Positions 51,983 to 61,924 are shown, counted from the stretch's first letter. The stretch is 64,000 nucleotides of DNA from CAYOSU01 sp964406735 (GCA_964406735.1 CAYOSU010000009.1:5834-69833), one strand, 5' to 3'. The notes: generated by a model not told the origin, from the letters alone. Translations and numbers: made by a program.

Positions 51983-52546
51983 TTATGCGAGTTTGACTAC
52001 CGTCATGCCTGCTTCGCCTAAGGTTATGCTTCCTGCAGAACCGTTGACTAAGGTGAGGGCTGTATCGGCGGTCGTCGTGATTATTACCGAGGCGGCGGCG
52101 TTTTGCGCAGTCGTACCCTGCGTGCTCGACGCAGTTGAGTAGGTCGTGCCGCCTGCGGAAAGGCTTATTTCAAGCGCGGTCGTCGCACTCTCCATCGTGC
52201 CGCTTGCGTAGTAATTGACGAGGTACGTCCCCGCAGGAACGGTTACGACGTCGCTGTTTACCGTTATCGTCGTCGTTGGCGTTGCCGCCGCCTGCGTAAG
52301 CGGAAATACGACCGATGCGCCTATCGTGCCTGCGGTCGCCCTTGCGTACAGCGCATCGGAAAGCCCTGCAGGGCCTTGAGCACCCGTAGCTCCGGTTGCA
52401 CCGGTCGCTCCCGTCACCCCTGTCAAACCTCTCGGTCCTTGCGGCCCCGGAGGTCCGGGTGGGCCTTGGATATAGACGGCACGTTCGACCGTCCGTTCAC
52501 GTGCGTTGCCGCACAGGCAGTTGAAATTACGTCTGAAACATGACAT
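51983..52546 (-). CDS. Collagen-like exosporium-type protein
   Basis: A 187-residue protein of BclA-like build. A short Cys-containing head (residues 1-27) leads to 11 G-X-Y triplets (~28-60, GPPGPPGPQGPRG then GAT repeats), then a ~125-residue Thr/Ala-rich C-terminal domain like the trimer-forming heads of such proteins. In Clostridia and Bacillus these make hair-like filaments on the exosporium. GGAGG precedes the ATG, and a SigK-like promoter fits late mother-cell expression. Thr-rich triplets are likely glycosylation sites (inference). Confidence 0.85.
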   Translation of the reverse strand: MSCFRRNFNCLCGNARERTVERAVYIQGPPGPPGPQGPRGLTGVTGATGATGATGAQGPAGLSDALYARATAGTIGASVVFPLTQAAATPTTTITVNSDVVTVPAGTYLVNYYASGTMESATTALEISLSAGGTTYSTASSTQGTTAQNAAASVIITTTADTALTLVNGSAGSITLGEAGMTVVKLA

Positions 52547-52571
52547 TTTTGCTACCTCCTTTGCTTAATCC

Positions 52572-52600
52572 ATAGTATGCAAGAAGGTGTGAAGGTGTGA
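52572..52600 (-). promoter_or_regulatory. SigK/SigE-like promoter of the collagen-like gene
   Basis: On the minus strand CATACTAT (52572-52579) fits the -10 of mother-cell sigma factors; 17 nt upstream is CAC, matching the short SigK -35. No TTGACA-type -35 is at the right distance. Confidence 0.5.
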
Positions 52601-52672
52601 GGAAGAAGGAAAACGCTTTGATGGAAAAACTAAGCCAAAAAAAGTTAAACGGTATTACAGAAATCATCCCGA

Positions 52673-52704
52673 AAAGACGGCAACATCGATGTCGCCGTCT
52701 TTTA
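52673..52704. terminator. Hairpin in the 52547-52900 gap
   Basis: AAAAGACGGC-N10-GCCGTCTTTT; T runs occur on both strands. Confidence 0.6.
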
Positions 52705-52762
52705 ATATACTCACTATATTCCACCGGGGTATTTCCCATATAGAGCAGGATCTTAAGTAGAC

Positions 52763-52793
52763 TAAAAGCTGTCCGAGGGTCGGACAGCTTTTA
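52763..52793 (-). terminator. Perfect 15-bp hairpin after the second GPH gene
   Basis: CTAAAAGCTGTCCGA-G-TCGGACAGCTTTTAG style palindrome with a short loop, ~110 bp beyond the GPH gene's stop. A small minus-strand frame at 52527-52739 is not supported. Confidence 0.65.
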
Positions 52794-52900
52794 GGGAGAA
52801 AAGATAAAAAAACCGTTTCAGCAATTACTCGTCGCCTTAGTATTTGCCGGTAGTTTTTTATTTTAGGAGCAATATCTTGTATTGCTTTTGGGAATGTGCT

Positions 52901-54355
52901 TTATTTACGTTTTTTAAGCGCTTTGGGGTTATAGGCAAGCATCAAAACAAACGCTACGGCAAAGGCTATGCCCTCTACCCAGAGGTAGCCGAATGCGTAG
53001 GTCGAGCTATCCGTGCCTGCACCAGTTATCGCCATCAGTAGTGCGGTCGCTATCGGGCCGCATGCGACCGTTATCGAGCTATATATACTCATCGTCAAGC
53101 CGTCAGATCTATAACCCATACGAGTCTCTGCACCGTCCAAAACGTCCGATACGAGCGCGAGCATCAGGTAATTTATCGGCGCAGAGCCGAGCAGTTTCAG
53201 CGCAACGCCTATTGCGCACACTACGACGTCGCTTTTTCCGAGCGTCGCAACGAGGTCGCCCACTATACTCACGATAAAGCCGCAGCAGATGACCGCCTTT
53301 TTACCGTATTTATTCGAAAGCGGGACTATTACGAGTACCGAAAGAGTCATCGGGATCGAGCCTGCAATGCCAAACAGCGTCATCGTCATTCCTGCCGCCG
53401 CATTGCCCTCTACGCCCATGAACGACCAAAAGCTCTTATCCATAAGCTCGGAGTAGTACGCAAGCCCTGCGTTCTTTACTCCGCCGCCGAGGGTCGACAA
53501 AAATATCACTATCAGTGCGATCCACCAGCAAGGGTCTCCCGATACGCCAGAAAGCTGTTTCTTTATGCTTATAGCGCCTTGACGCTCTCCGTTTTGCGTT
53601 GCGGTCTCTTCCGTTATACGCTCACGGGTGAAGTAATATTGCAAAAGCGTGAATGCAAAGCTGATGAGTGCGACGACGAAAAATATCGTCATGAACGCCT
53701 CTCTGCCGACCGCTTTTTCCGCACCGTCGGGGATCATAAAGCCTACCACGAAGGGCATTACCAAGCTTCCGACGCCTGCGCCTACCGTCATCGCTATATT
53801 AGACGCCGAGGCTAAAACTCCTCTCTTCTCTACGTCTCGCGTCGAAACGGCGATAAGCGTGCTGTTTGCCGTGCTATACATCGGGTACGCAAATGCGTAG
53901 TACAGTACGTACGCAGTGCCCGTCAATATCATCGCAGAAAAAGGCTTTATCTCGCTTCCGAGTATCATGGGAGAGGCAAAAAGCATGAATGACGTGAACG
54001 AAAGCGTTAATGCGCTCAACAATATCCATGGTCTTGCCTTGCCTGCGCTACTTCTCGTGCGCTCTATTATCTGCCCCGATATAAGGTTGCCGATGACGAT
54101 TATTATCGCAGAGATCGCAGGGAGAATTGACAGAAAACTCTTGACCGCAAGCGCTTCGCCCGTCGACGGCGTCGCCAATACGTCAGCAAAGAGGTAATCG
54201 GACCAGTATTTTGCTATCCACGTCGAGAGTATGCCTCCCGACAGCAATCCGCCGCAAGGTCCGAGAAAATAGCCGAAGACGAGCTCTTTAAGCTTGACGT
54301 CGGTTGAATTTATCCTCGTCTTGAATATCCTGTTGTCGAGTAACTTTTTGTCCAT
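52901..54355 (-). CDS. GPH-family sugar:cation symporter (second copy)
   Basis: A ~484-residue transporter with about 12 helices. 'LKELVFGYFLGPCGGLLSGGIL' at the start and the central 'YYFTRERITEETATQ' loop resemble the carrier at 7100. No glycosidase is directly beside it, so the substrate is open. The start is unclear: ATG at 54355 (MDKKLLDN) lacks a good SD, and a GTG at 54385 is an alternative. Transcribed toward the collagen-like gene, away from the two-component system at 54541. Confidence 0.88.
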   Translation of the reverse strand: MDKKLLDNRIFKTRINSTDVKLKELVFGYFLGPCGGLLSGGILSTWIAKYWSDYLFADVLATPSTGEALAVKSFLSILPAISAIIIVIGNLISGQIIERTRSSAGKARPWILLSALTLSFTSFMLFASPMILGSEIKPFSAMILTGTAYVLYYAFAYPMYSTANSTLIAVSTRDVEKRGVLASASNIAMTVGAGVGSLVMPFVVGFMIPDGAEKAVGREAFMTIFFVVALISFAFTLLQYYFTRERITEETATQNGERQGAISIKKQLSGVSGDPCWWIALIVIFLSTLGGGVKNAGLAYYSELMDKSFWSFMGVEGNAAAGMTMTLFGIAGSIPMTLSVLVIVPLSNKYGKKAVICCGFIVSIVGDLVATLGKSDVVVCAIGVALKLLGSAPINYLMLALVSDVLDGAETRMGYRSDGLTMSIYSSITVACGPIATALLMAITGAGTDSSTYAFGYLWVEGIAFAVAFVLMLAYNPKALKKRK

Positions 54356-54471
54356 TTTGATGCGTTTTTGAGACCTTTGTTCCACTTTATTTCTTATAAA
54401 TTATATCATCGCATTTTTGTTTTTAGTCGCAATTTCATAAGTGGTTAAGCCTCTTTCATAAGCGGTAAAAG

Positions 54472-54500
54472 AAAAAAACGCCCGAAGAGGGGCGCTTCTT
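54472..54500 (-). terminator. Terminator after the GHKL kinase gene
   Basis: GCGCCCCTCTTCGGGCGT stem followed by TTTTTTT on the minus strand, ~40 bp beyond the stop. Confidence 0.85.
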
Positions 54501-54540
54501 TCGGACGGTTTTTTATATTTTTTGGTGGTGGGTTTTTTGT

Positions 54541-55854
54541 TCAGGGCTTGGGGAGGGTTATATCGAGGCAGAACATTTCGCTTTTGATATAGGTCTTCAT
54601 GACGCCGTTATATTTATCGGCGATATATTTGATGCTCTTCAAGCCGTAGCCGTGGTAGCCCTGTTCGTCGGGCTTGGTCGTCTCGGGGAAACCGTCCTTG
54701 AAAGTCAAGGGCGTCGGGCAGTAGTTTTCTATATGGACGGAGAGGAAGCTTCCTTGGGTATTGAGCTTTAGGTATATTATCCTCTTCTCCCTATCGACGT
54801 GCTTTACCGCCTCTATCGCATTATCGAGCGCATTGCCGAATATCGAGTATATATCGAGCGTATCCAAGAAATCGAGCTTTTCGCCGTCTGCCATATAATT
54901 GAGCGATATCTTGTACTTTTCGCACAGCATCGCCTTACTCGTCAATATTACGTCGAGCACCTTATTGCCCGTCTTTGCGATGGAGTTATATATCATTATC
55001 TGCTCTTCTATATCGTCGAGCGTCGCTTTCTGCTCCTCGGGGGCCATCTCCCTTATCGCCGCTATCTGGTGCTTTAAGTCGTGGCATTTGATGTTTATCA
55101 TCTCGACCGTTCTTTTTGAAAGCTCGTAATTTTTGGCTTCCTTTGCCATTATCTGCTCTAATATCTCTTTTTCTTCCTTTAATTTCGAGCGTTCCTGCAT
55201 GCCGAAAAGGAGGCACAAGCCCATTACGTCGCATATTATGAACATCGAGCGCATAAGGGCGGTATCCTGGTTCGTCGGCTCGTTCATATAGAACTGTATG
55301 CGGAAGATGATGAATACAGCAACGAGAGCGAGCAGTATCATCGGTATCCTGTCCTCGCCGAAAAAGCGAAGGCTTTTTATCCTGTCCTTGCATATCCAAA
55401 GGGCAAGCAATGCCGTTATTACGTATACGGGGACTTGAACTGCCGCAGTCAACGGAGTTACGGTAGGATCGGGCGTTACGCCGAGCATTATCGATGCGAT
55501 AACGCCGCATGAATACGCCATATTCTGGACTAATACCGCCGCAACGGCGCAAAAAAGCACGTTCCAGAAGCCCGTTTTATACAGCAAAAACATTACGCCG
55601 ATAGACAGTGCGTACATTATCGCATACTGAAATGACGGAAAAGTCCTTTCCGCAACGCCTGCAAGAAATGTCGAGACGAAAAGGTACGCTACCGAAAGCA
55701 CTGCCAAGCGCAATACGTATTTTTTGCGGCGTGGAAGGTACAGTGCAACGACGACCTCTAAGGCTATTACCTGAAATGCGTATATGAACCACAGAAAATA
55801 TTTATCCGAAAAAAGCCTTGCGAAAAAGTCGGTGAGAGTTATCGCTGATATCAT
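54541..55854 (-). CDS. GHKL-domain sensor kinase (AgrC-like)
   Basis: A 437-residue membrane kinase. About six hydrophobic helices (~10-200) form the sensor, then a coiled segment carries the His in NIKCHDLKHQIAAIREM, and a GHKL ATPase domain follows ('GNALDNAIEAVK', 'GYGLKSIKYIADKYNG'). The lack of a classic dimerisation domain fits the AgrC/ComD class that often reads peptide signals. The LytTR regulator gene overlaps it by 4 bp. No peptide precursor gene is seen nearby. Confidence 0.9.
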   Translation of the reverse strand: MISAITLTDFFARLFSDKYFLWFIYAFQVIALEVVVALYLPRRKKYVLRLAVLSVAYLFVSTFLAGVAERTFPSFQYAIMYALSIGVMFLLYKTGFWNVLFCAVAAVLVQNMAYSCGVIASIMLGVTPDPTVTPLTAAVQVPVYVITALLALWICKDRIKSLRFFGEDRIPMILLALVAVFIIFRIQFYMNEPTNQDTALMRSMFIICDVMGLCLLFGMQERSKLKEEKEILEQIMAKEAKNYELSKRTVEMINIKCHDLKHQIAAIREMAPEEQKATLDDIEEQIMIYNSIAKTGNKVLDVILTSKAMLCEKYKISLNYMADGEKLDFLDTLDIYSIFGNALDNAIEAVKHVDREKRIIYLKLNTQGSFLSVHIENYCPTPLTFKDGFPETTKPDEQGYHGYGLKSIKYIADKYNGVMKTYIKSEMFCLDITLPKP

Positions 55855-56561
55855 CTTACCCTACCTCCGAAATAGTCGTTTAAGGCTATCATAAAGTCCT
55901 TTTTCATGCGGCGTGATATCTGTATCTCGTCGCCGCCTATCGTTATCGAGCCCTCTTTTATTCCCATAACGTGCTTTAAGTTGACAAGGTAGCATCTATT
56001 GCAACGGAAAAAGTTGTTCTCTCTCAAGGTCTCCTCTAACTTTCCGAGCTGCCCGAGCTCTCTGAAAACGCCGTAGGTCGTATGGTATATCAGATAATGC
56101 CCGAACACCTCGACGTAGAATATATCGCCAAGCCTTATTCTTCGGGTCTCGCCCTCTGACTTTACGATGACCTCTTCGTCCCTGTTCTGGTCGAGCTTCA
56201 AAACTATTTTATCCATCTGCGTCTTGAAGTCGAAGTAATCTACGGGCTTGACCATGTAGCCCATCGCATCGACGGCATACCCCTTTACGGCGTATTGCAC
56301 CATATTGGTAACGAATACCAAGCACACGTTTTTATCAATATTTCTGAGTCTCACAGCCGCATCGTAGCCGTTCATATGCGGAAGCTCTATATCCATGAAA
56401 ATTACGTCGTATTTCGGCACGTAGTCGCTTATGAAATCAAGTGCATTGTCGAAAACAAACGTCGTACTCTTTCTGCCAGTCTCTTTTTCGTAGCGAGCAA
56501 GGTACGAAAGTATTAGTTCCGCCGCTTTTTTCTCGTCTTCAATTATCGCAATATTTATCAT
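55851..56561 (-). CDS. LytTR-family response regulator
   Basis: A 236-residue regulator. Receiver domain with EDE at residues 8-10 and phospho-acceptor D57 in VIFMDIELPHMNG; C-terminal LytTR DNA-binding domain ('GDIFYVEVFGHYLIYHTT', 'FFRCNRCYLVNLKHVMGI'). The start is the ATG at 56561 after GGGAGAG; 19 upstream codons are rejected. It is the first gene of a pair with the GHKL kinase, as in agr-like systems; targets are unknown. Confidence 0.93.
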   Translation of the reverse strand: MINIAIIEDEKKAAELILSYLARYEKETGRKSTTFVFDNALDFISDYVPKYDVIFMDIELPHMNGYDAAVRLRNIDKNVCLVFVTNMVQYAVKGYAVDAMGYMVKPVDYFDFKTQMDKIVLKLDQNRDEEVIVKSEGETRRIRLGDIFYVEVFGHYLIYHTTYGVFRELGQLGKLEETLRENNFFRCNRCYLVNLKHVMGIKEGSITIGGDEIQISRRMKKDFMIALNDYFGGRVR

Positions 56562-56673
56562 CAATTTCTCTCCCACCCCTTTAATAATAGATATAGCATA
56601 TTTTTGCTCGTTTTGCAATGGTTTTCGGAAAAATCAATACTCTCTTATATAATTCACTTTTTATTCTATAAAA

Positions 56674-56709
56674 AATATGCACCTTAAAGGTTTATTTTAA
56701 GGTGCATAT
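56674..56709 (-). terminator. Terminator after valS
   Basis: ATATGCACCTTAAA ... TTTAAGGTGCATAT, a 14-bp stem followed by TTTTTT on the minus strand. Confidence 0.92.
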
Positions 56710-56732
56710 CGCAATTTGCTTAAATTTTCGGC

Positions 56733-59366
56733 TTAGCCGTTATATTTGGCGATCGATTGGAGAATGACTGCCATTTTCTGTTCGTTGGCTTCAAGCTTGC
56801 CTCTTATCTCCTCTTTGAGCTTTTCGGGCGCTTTGGACATAAAGCCGACGTTATTGAGCTTATTCGCCGCAAAGTCTATCTCCTTCTGGATCTTTTCCCT
56901 CTCTGCATACAGGCGGTTGAGCTCCTTTTCTTTATCGACAAGCTCGCCTGCGTCCATGAATACTCTGCCTATTATTCCGGTCGCTACGAAGGAGTCCTTG
57001 GGGGCTTCCGTTTCGTCCGAAATAAGCGTTATTCCGTTGCCAAAGCCGAGCTTTTCAAGGTATACGCTTGCGGATATTACCGTTTCTCTCATCTCGTCGC
57101 TTACGGGCAAGACGTAAAGCTTGGAGCGTTTGGACATCGGGACGCCCATTTCCTTTCTGACGGTCCTTATTGCCCTGATGAGATCCATGACGTTTTCCAT
57201 CGCTTTGGCTTCGTTTTCGTATTTTACGCCGCCTGTTGGGTAATCCTCGAGCATTATGGTCTCGGCATGTCCCGGGAACTCCTGATAGAGCTTTTCGGTT
57301 ACGAAGGGGATTATCGGGTGCAAAAGCTTCAACGTGCTCTGCATGACGAAGTTGAGTACAGCCAAGGTGTTATTCTTCGCTTTCTCGTCATCGCCGTACA
57401 AAACGGGCTTGATGAGCTCTATATACCAGTCGCAAAGCTCGCCCCAGGCAAAGTCGTAAAGCTTTGCTACCGCAACGCCGAGGTCGTAGTTATCGAAGTT
57501 AGTGCATACCTCCTCTGCAACCTCAGAAAGTCTTGTTAGCATCCACTTATCGCTGAGGGAAAGTGCGTCGTAGTCGATATCGCCTATCTCCTTGCCCTCG
57601 AAGTTCATGAGCGCAAACCTCGATGCGTTCCATATCTTGTTCATGAAGTTCTTCGACGAGTCGAGCTTTTCTTCCAAGAATCTCGAATCCGAGCCCATGG
57701 CTACGCCGTTGACAAGGCAGAATCTGAGCGCATCTGCGCCGTATTTTTCTATGACTTCAATGGGGTCTATGCCGTTGCCGAGAGATTTACTCATCTTTCT
57801 GCCCTGAGAGTCCCTTATAAGTCCGTGAATGAGTACGTTCTTGAAAGGCGGTGTCTTCATCGTGTAAAGTCCGTCGAACATCATTCTCGCTACCCAGAAG
57901 AATATTATATCGTAGCCCGTTACGAGTACGTCGGTCGGGTAGAAATACTCCAAGTCCTCCGTCTTTAACGGCCAGCCGAGCGTTGACATCGGCCAAAGCG
58001 CAGACGAGAACCAGGTATCAAGAACGTCTTCGTCCTGCTTCATATGAGTGCATCCGCACTTGGGGCACTTCGTAGGAGCATCCGCCGCAACGACCATTTC
58101 ACCGCATTCCTCGCAGGTGTACGCAGGGATCCTATGTCCCCACCAAAGCTGTCTTGAAATGCACCAGTCTTTTATGTTATTGAGCCAGGAAAAATATACG
58201 TTCTCAAAGCGTTTGGGGATAAAGCTCGTGTCGCCATTCTTGACCGCTTCGAGCGCAGGCTTTGCAAGCTCGTCCATCTTGACGAACCACTGCTTGCTTA
58301 CTATCGGCTCGACAGTCGTATGGCAACGGTAGCACGTTCCTACGTTGTGAGCGTGCGGCTCTTCTTTCTCTAAAAGTCCTTGCTCCTTTAAGTCGGCTAT
58401 AACAGCCTTTCTGCCCTCTTCTCTCGAAAGTCCCTCGTACTTTGCACCGCAGTTTTCGTTGAGCGATGCGTCGTCGTTGAGAACTCTCAATACGGGAAGG
58501 TTGTGCCTTAATCCTACGTTAAAGTCGTTGGGGTCGTGCGCAGGGGTTATCTTTACGCAGCCCGTGCCGAACTCCAAGTCAACGTATTCGTCCGCAATGA
58601 CGGGTATCTCTCTATCCGTCAAGGGGAGCTTGAGCATCTTGCCGACCAAGCCCTTATATCTCTCGTCCTCGGGATTTACCGCAACGGCGGTATCGCCGAA
58701 AAGGGTCTCGGGACGGGTCGTAGCAACGGTCAGGCTTCCGCTTCCGTCCGAGAAGGGGTACTTTATATGCCACAAATACGAAGGCTGTTCCTCGTATTCG
58801 ACCTCTGCGTCCGAAAGCGCAGTCTTGCACTCCGGGCACCAGTTTATTATCCTCGAGCCTTGGTAAATGAGTCCGTCGTTATACATCTTGACGAAGACCT
58901 CTTTTACCGCACGGGAGAGATTTTCATCCATCGTGAAGGCAAGCCTCGACCAGTCGCACGACGAGCCGAGAGTCTTTAACTGCTCGACTATCCTGCCGCC
59001 GTATTTCTCCTTCCAGGCAAAGGCACGCTTCATGAACTCGTCTCTGCCTATCATCTCCTTCGTCAAGCCCTCTTTTGCCATCTGCTCGACGATCTTTACC
59101 TCGGTAGCTATCGACGCATGGTCGGTGCCGGGTACCCAAAGCGTGCAGTATCCCCTCATCCTCTTGTAACGGATGATAGTATCCTGCAAGGTCTCGTCGT
59201 ATGCGTGGCCTAAGTGAAGCTGTCCCGTGATGTTCGGTGGGGGCATCATCGTCGTGAAAGGCTTTTTCGTCTTGTCGATCTTCGGCGTGAAATAGCCCTT
59301 TTGCTCCCAATTTTCGTAAAGCTCTTTTTCAAACCCCTGCGGGTTGTAACTTTGTTCGAGATTCAT
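56733..59366 (-). CDS. valS: Valyl-tRNA synthetase
   Basis: An 877-residue class I synthetase for tRNA-Val. The HIGH motif is HLGH (51-54) after MPPPNITGQL; KMSKS is in 'QGRKMSKSLGNGIDP'. The CP1 editing domain includes 'TTRPETLFGDTAVAV'. A C-terminal coiled coil ('ELVDKEKELNRLYAEREKIQKEI') is typical of bacterial ValS. No T-box is seen upstream, where the AGCNNN-type tract lies. Confidence 0.97.
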   Translation of the reverse strand: MNLEQSYNPQGFEKELYENWEQKGYFTPKIDKTKKPFTTMMPPPNITGQLHLGHAYDETLQDTIIRYKRMRGYCTLWVPGTDHASIATEVKIVEQMAKEGLTKEMIGRDEFMKRAFAWKEKYGGRIVEQLKTLGSSCDWSRLAFTMDENLSRAVKEVFVKMYNDGLIYQGSRIINWCPECKTALSDAEVEYEEQPSYLWHIKYPFSDGSGSLTVATTRPETLFGDTAVAVNPEDERYKGLVGKMLKLPLTDREIPVIADEYVDLEFGTGCVKITPAHDPNDFNVGLRHNLPVLRVLNDDASLNENCGAKYEGLSREEGRKAVIADLKEQGLLEKEEPHAHNVGTCYRCHTTVEPIVSKQWFVKMDELAKPALEAVKNGDTSFIPKRFENVYFSWLNNIKDWCISRQLWWGHRIPAYTCEECGEMVVAADAPTKCPKCGCTHMKQDEDVLDTWFSSALWPMSTLGWPLKTEDLEYFYPTDVLVTGYDIIFFWVARMMFDGLYTMKTPPFKNVLIHGLIRDSQGRKMSKSLGNGIDPIEVIEKYGADALRFCLVNGVAMGSDSRFLEEKLDSSKNFMNKIWNASRFALMNFEGKEIGDIDYDALSLSDKWMLTRLSEVAEEVCTNFDNYDLGVAVAKLYDFAWGELCDWYIELIKPVLYGDDEKAKNNTLAVLNFVMQSTLKLLHPIIPFVTEKLYQEFPGHAETIMLEDYPTGGVKYENEAKAMENVMDLIRAIRTVRKEMGVPMSKRSKLYVLPVSDEMRETVISASVYLEKLGFGNGITLISDETEAPKDSFVATGIIGRVFMDAGELVDKEKELNRLYAEREKIQKEIDFAANKLNNVGFMSKAPEKLKEEIRGKLEANEQKMAVILQSIAKYNG

Positions 59367-59495
59367 AGTATTTTCCTTGTTGTTTTTTAATTATCTGTTA
59401 TTTTATCACACTACCCCTATCTTTTGCAAACGAATGCACGGCGTTTGACTCCTTTTAAGCGTTTTTGCACTCCTTTTGCGCTCGGAAAGGCATGG

Positions 59496-59625
59496 TGCGA
59501 TAGCGGCGAAGCCGAGCAATAGCGTTAGCCAAAGCGGAGCAAGCCGAGCGATAACGATATCAGCGAGTGGCAAGTTATGACGAGCGATAGCGGTAGCTGA
59601 TGTGCAAGGCAAGCCAAGCAGTGGC
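59496..59625. repeat. Second AGC-rich low-complexity tract
   Basis: TGCGATAGCGGCGAAGCCGAGC, AGCGTTAGCC, AGCGGAGC, GAGCGATAGCGGTAGC and similar words, less regular than 30237-30585. It fills most of the gap between valS and the GH31 gene. Confidence 0.7.
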
Positions 59626-59644
59626 GTATAGTAGTGAATGGCAG

Positions 59645-61924
59645 TTATTTTATTATAAGGGGGCGGTGGTTTTTGTCTATAAGAGCGAATTTAAGCCCGT
59701 TTGCAGGGGCGTTTTCCGCCTTGACTTCTACTTCGTTTTTCTTGAAAGCTACCGTTATTTCGCACTTTTCGGCTTCTCCGTCCGATTTTTCGGTGAAGTA
59801 GTCGTATTTTATCTCGCCTGTTTCCTTTGCAAAAACGTTGAGCGTTACGTCGAGCGGTCTTTCCGAAAAGCCGTAGTTTTCAGTCGACGCAAGAGGCAGA
59901 ATACTTCCCTCTTTCACAAAATACGGAGCGGTGTCGGTCGGGGCAAATTTTACGCTTACAATTTGTCCGCCGGCGTAGTATTTTTCTCCCATATACCAGC
60001 CGCAATCCTTGGGAAGATATACCTCTCTTTCCGTTTTCCCCTCGTCGAAGATATTTACGGCAAGAAGGCTATCCCCAAGCATGAAGTCGTCGCTTTCGAC
60101 GGACACTTTTTCATCGTCGAAGTGGTAAAACATCGGAGCTATTATCGGCGTTGCACAATTCGAGCTTTTTGCGGCAGTAGAGTATATATACGGCAAAAGG
60201 GAGTAGCGTTCCTTGAAAAGCTCCCTTACGCTGTCGGTTATGTCGTCGTACATCCAAGGGAGGGTCGCCGAGCCGTCTTCGTTCCAGGAGTGTATGCAAA
60301 ATCTCGGGGTGAATACGCCGTTCTGAAGCCAGCGCAAGAATAGCTCTCTCGTGGGCTTGTTACCCGAAAAGCCGCCTATGTCGTGCCCGAAGTTGAATAT
60401 TCCCGACAAGCTCATGCTCATCGCCATTTTATGGTTTGCGCGCAAGGTCTCGAAGCGTGTGCAATTATCGCCCGTCCAGGTTGCGGCGTAACGTGTCGCT
60501 CCCAAGCCGCAAGACCTCACCGACATAAAATTGGTGGGCGTTTTTGCCGTATTCTGCGCCTCCTGACTTGCCATGGTCATTAAATAGGAGAACACGGGTT
60601 TTATGCGTTTTGCCTTTATTTCGCCGTCGCCGAAGCCCTTGCAATACACCTCGTCGTCCCATATCTCATACTCGTTGTTGTCGTTCCATGTGGAGTATAT
60701 ACCGTTGTCTATAAGCTGAGTTTTGACCATGCGTACCCAAAAATCGTACGCATCGGGGTCGGTGAAGTCAAGGTAGGAGCCTAAGCCATCCCAAAATTGA
60801 GAAAGCGCAGGCGTGCCGTCTTTGTAGTGCAAAAACCAGCCTTTTTTGGCTAAGTCGTCGTACATCGGATGAGTAGTCAGAAAGCAGGGCTTGATATTCG
60901 CTATGAAGCGTATGCCGCTTTGGTTGAATTTTTGCGTTAAGCCCTTTACGTCGGGGAATTTATCTCTGTTCCACGTAAAAACGCAGCGTTTATCACCTAT
61001 CGACGTGTAGCCGCTCGACAGGTAAAATGAGCGGCAGGAGAATGATTTTTGCTTGCAGGTGTCCAAAAAATCGGACAGTAGACGCTCCGAGTCGTCGCTA
61101 TCGGTGAACGCCATCGTGCTGCCTGCATAGTCGAAGGAATATAGCGGCATCAGCTTGCTCTTCCCCAGCATCGACGAAAATGTCGTGAGGACAGTCTTTA
61201 TATCTCCTAATATTATATAGTAAACGAGGGCGGCGTCTTCGGTCGAGAAGTATTTGTATGCGCCGTGGTAGTTGTCAAGCTCGTTGCCGAGGTCAATCAC
61301 GCTGTCGGCGTGGGTGTCGTAATATACGCCGTAGCAATATCCGTCGGCTTTTGTGATATAAAAAGGTACGTGATGATACAGTACGTCCGTGCGGTCGCCG
61401 TCGTAGCCCATTGCGTCAAGGCAGGATATCCTGAAACGCCTGCCCGTTTTGTCTACGTCGCCGCCTTTATCCCCCAATCCGAAGTGCTTTTCGCCCGACT
61501 TTCTCTCTACATAGTGGCAAACGGAGCTGCCAATCTCGCCGTAGAAGTTGTAGCTCTGCGTCTTGCGGTCGGAGTATATCTCGACGCCGTTTTTTGCTAT
61601 CGAAAGGCGGAAAGGAGCGTCGTGAACGATGAGAGTATACTCATTAAGCTTTGCAGATATACGGTCGCAAAGCTTTTCTATGCTGTCAAAGGCAGGGCAA
61701 GAAAAGCCCTCTTTTGAAAGGCGCGGTCTGCCGTTTTTGCCTATATCGCCGCCTTGCGCTATCGCAAAGGTGGGAAGAAGTGGCGTATCGTTCGTTTGAA
61801 CGGAAATGCGGAGAACGTTTGCGCTTAAACGCTCTATTTTGGCACTCTTTTCGCCCTCGAAGGTGAATTGCAGCTCGTTGGGGAGCGTCGTTACGCTCGC
61901 TATTTTGTGCTCGTATTTGTTCAT
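59645..61924 (-). CDS. Glycoside hydrolase family 31
   Basis: A 759-residue cytoplasmic GH31 enzyme (alpha-glucosidase/alpha-xylosidase group). The N-terminal beta domain (~1-240) includes 'GLGDKGGDVDKTGRRFRISCLDAMGYDGD'; the barrel carries nucleophile D415 in STWNDNNEYE and acid/base D486 in ATWTGDNC. 'GHDIGGFSG' and 'FTPRFCIHSW' are further family motifs. No signal peptide. The substrate, alpha-glucoside, alpha-xyloside or another, cannot be fixed. It follows the LacI regulator on the same strand, with a repeat-bearing gap of 440 bp between. Confidence 0.93.
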   Translation of the reverse strand: MNKYEHKIASVTTLPNELQFTFEGEKSAKIERLSANVLRISVQTNDTPLLPTFAIAQGGDIGKNGRPRLSKEGFSCPAFDSIEKLCDRISAKLNEYTLIVHDAPFRLSIAKNGVEIYSDRKTQSYNFYGEIGSSVCHYVERKSGEKHFGLGDKGGDVDKTGRRFRISCLDAMGYDGDRTDVLYHHVPFYITKADGYCYGVYYDTHADSVIDLGNELDNYHGAYKYFSTEDAALVYYIILGDIKTVLTTFSSMLGKSKLMPLYSFDYAGSTMAFTDSDDSERLLSDFLDTCKQKSFSCRSFYLSSGYTSIGDKRCVFTWNRDKFPDVKGLTQKFNQSGIRFIANIKPCFLTTHPMYDDLAKKGWFLHYKDGTPALSQFWDGLGSYLDFTDPDAYDFWVRMVKTQLIDNGIYSTWNDNNEYEIWDDEVYCKGFGDGEIKAKRIKPVFSYLMTMASQEAQNTAKTPTNFMSVRSCGLGATRYAATWTGDNCTRFETLRANHKMAMSMSLSGIFNFGHDIGGFSGNKPTRELFLRWLQNGVFTPRFCIHSWNEDGSATLPWMYDDITDSVRELFKERYSLLPYIYSTAAKSSNCATPIIAPMFYHFDDEKVSVESDDFMLGDSLLAVNIFDEGKTEREVYLPKDCGWYMGEKYYAGGQIVSVKFAPTDTAPYFVKEGSILPLASTENYGFSERPLDVTLNVFAKETGEIKYDYFTEKSDGEAEKCEITVAFKKNEVEVKAENAPANGLKFALIDKNHRPLIIK

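Noticed and set aside
52527..52739. 70-codon minus-strand frame upstream of the collagen-like gene
   Set aside because: Overlaps the collagen-like start and SigK-like promoter and passes through a hairpin.
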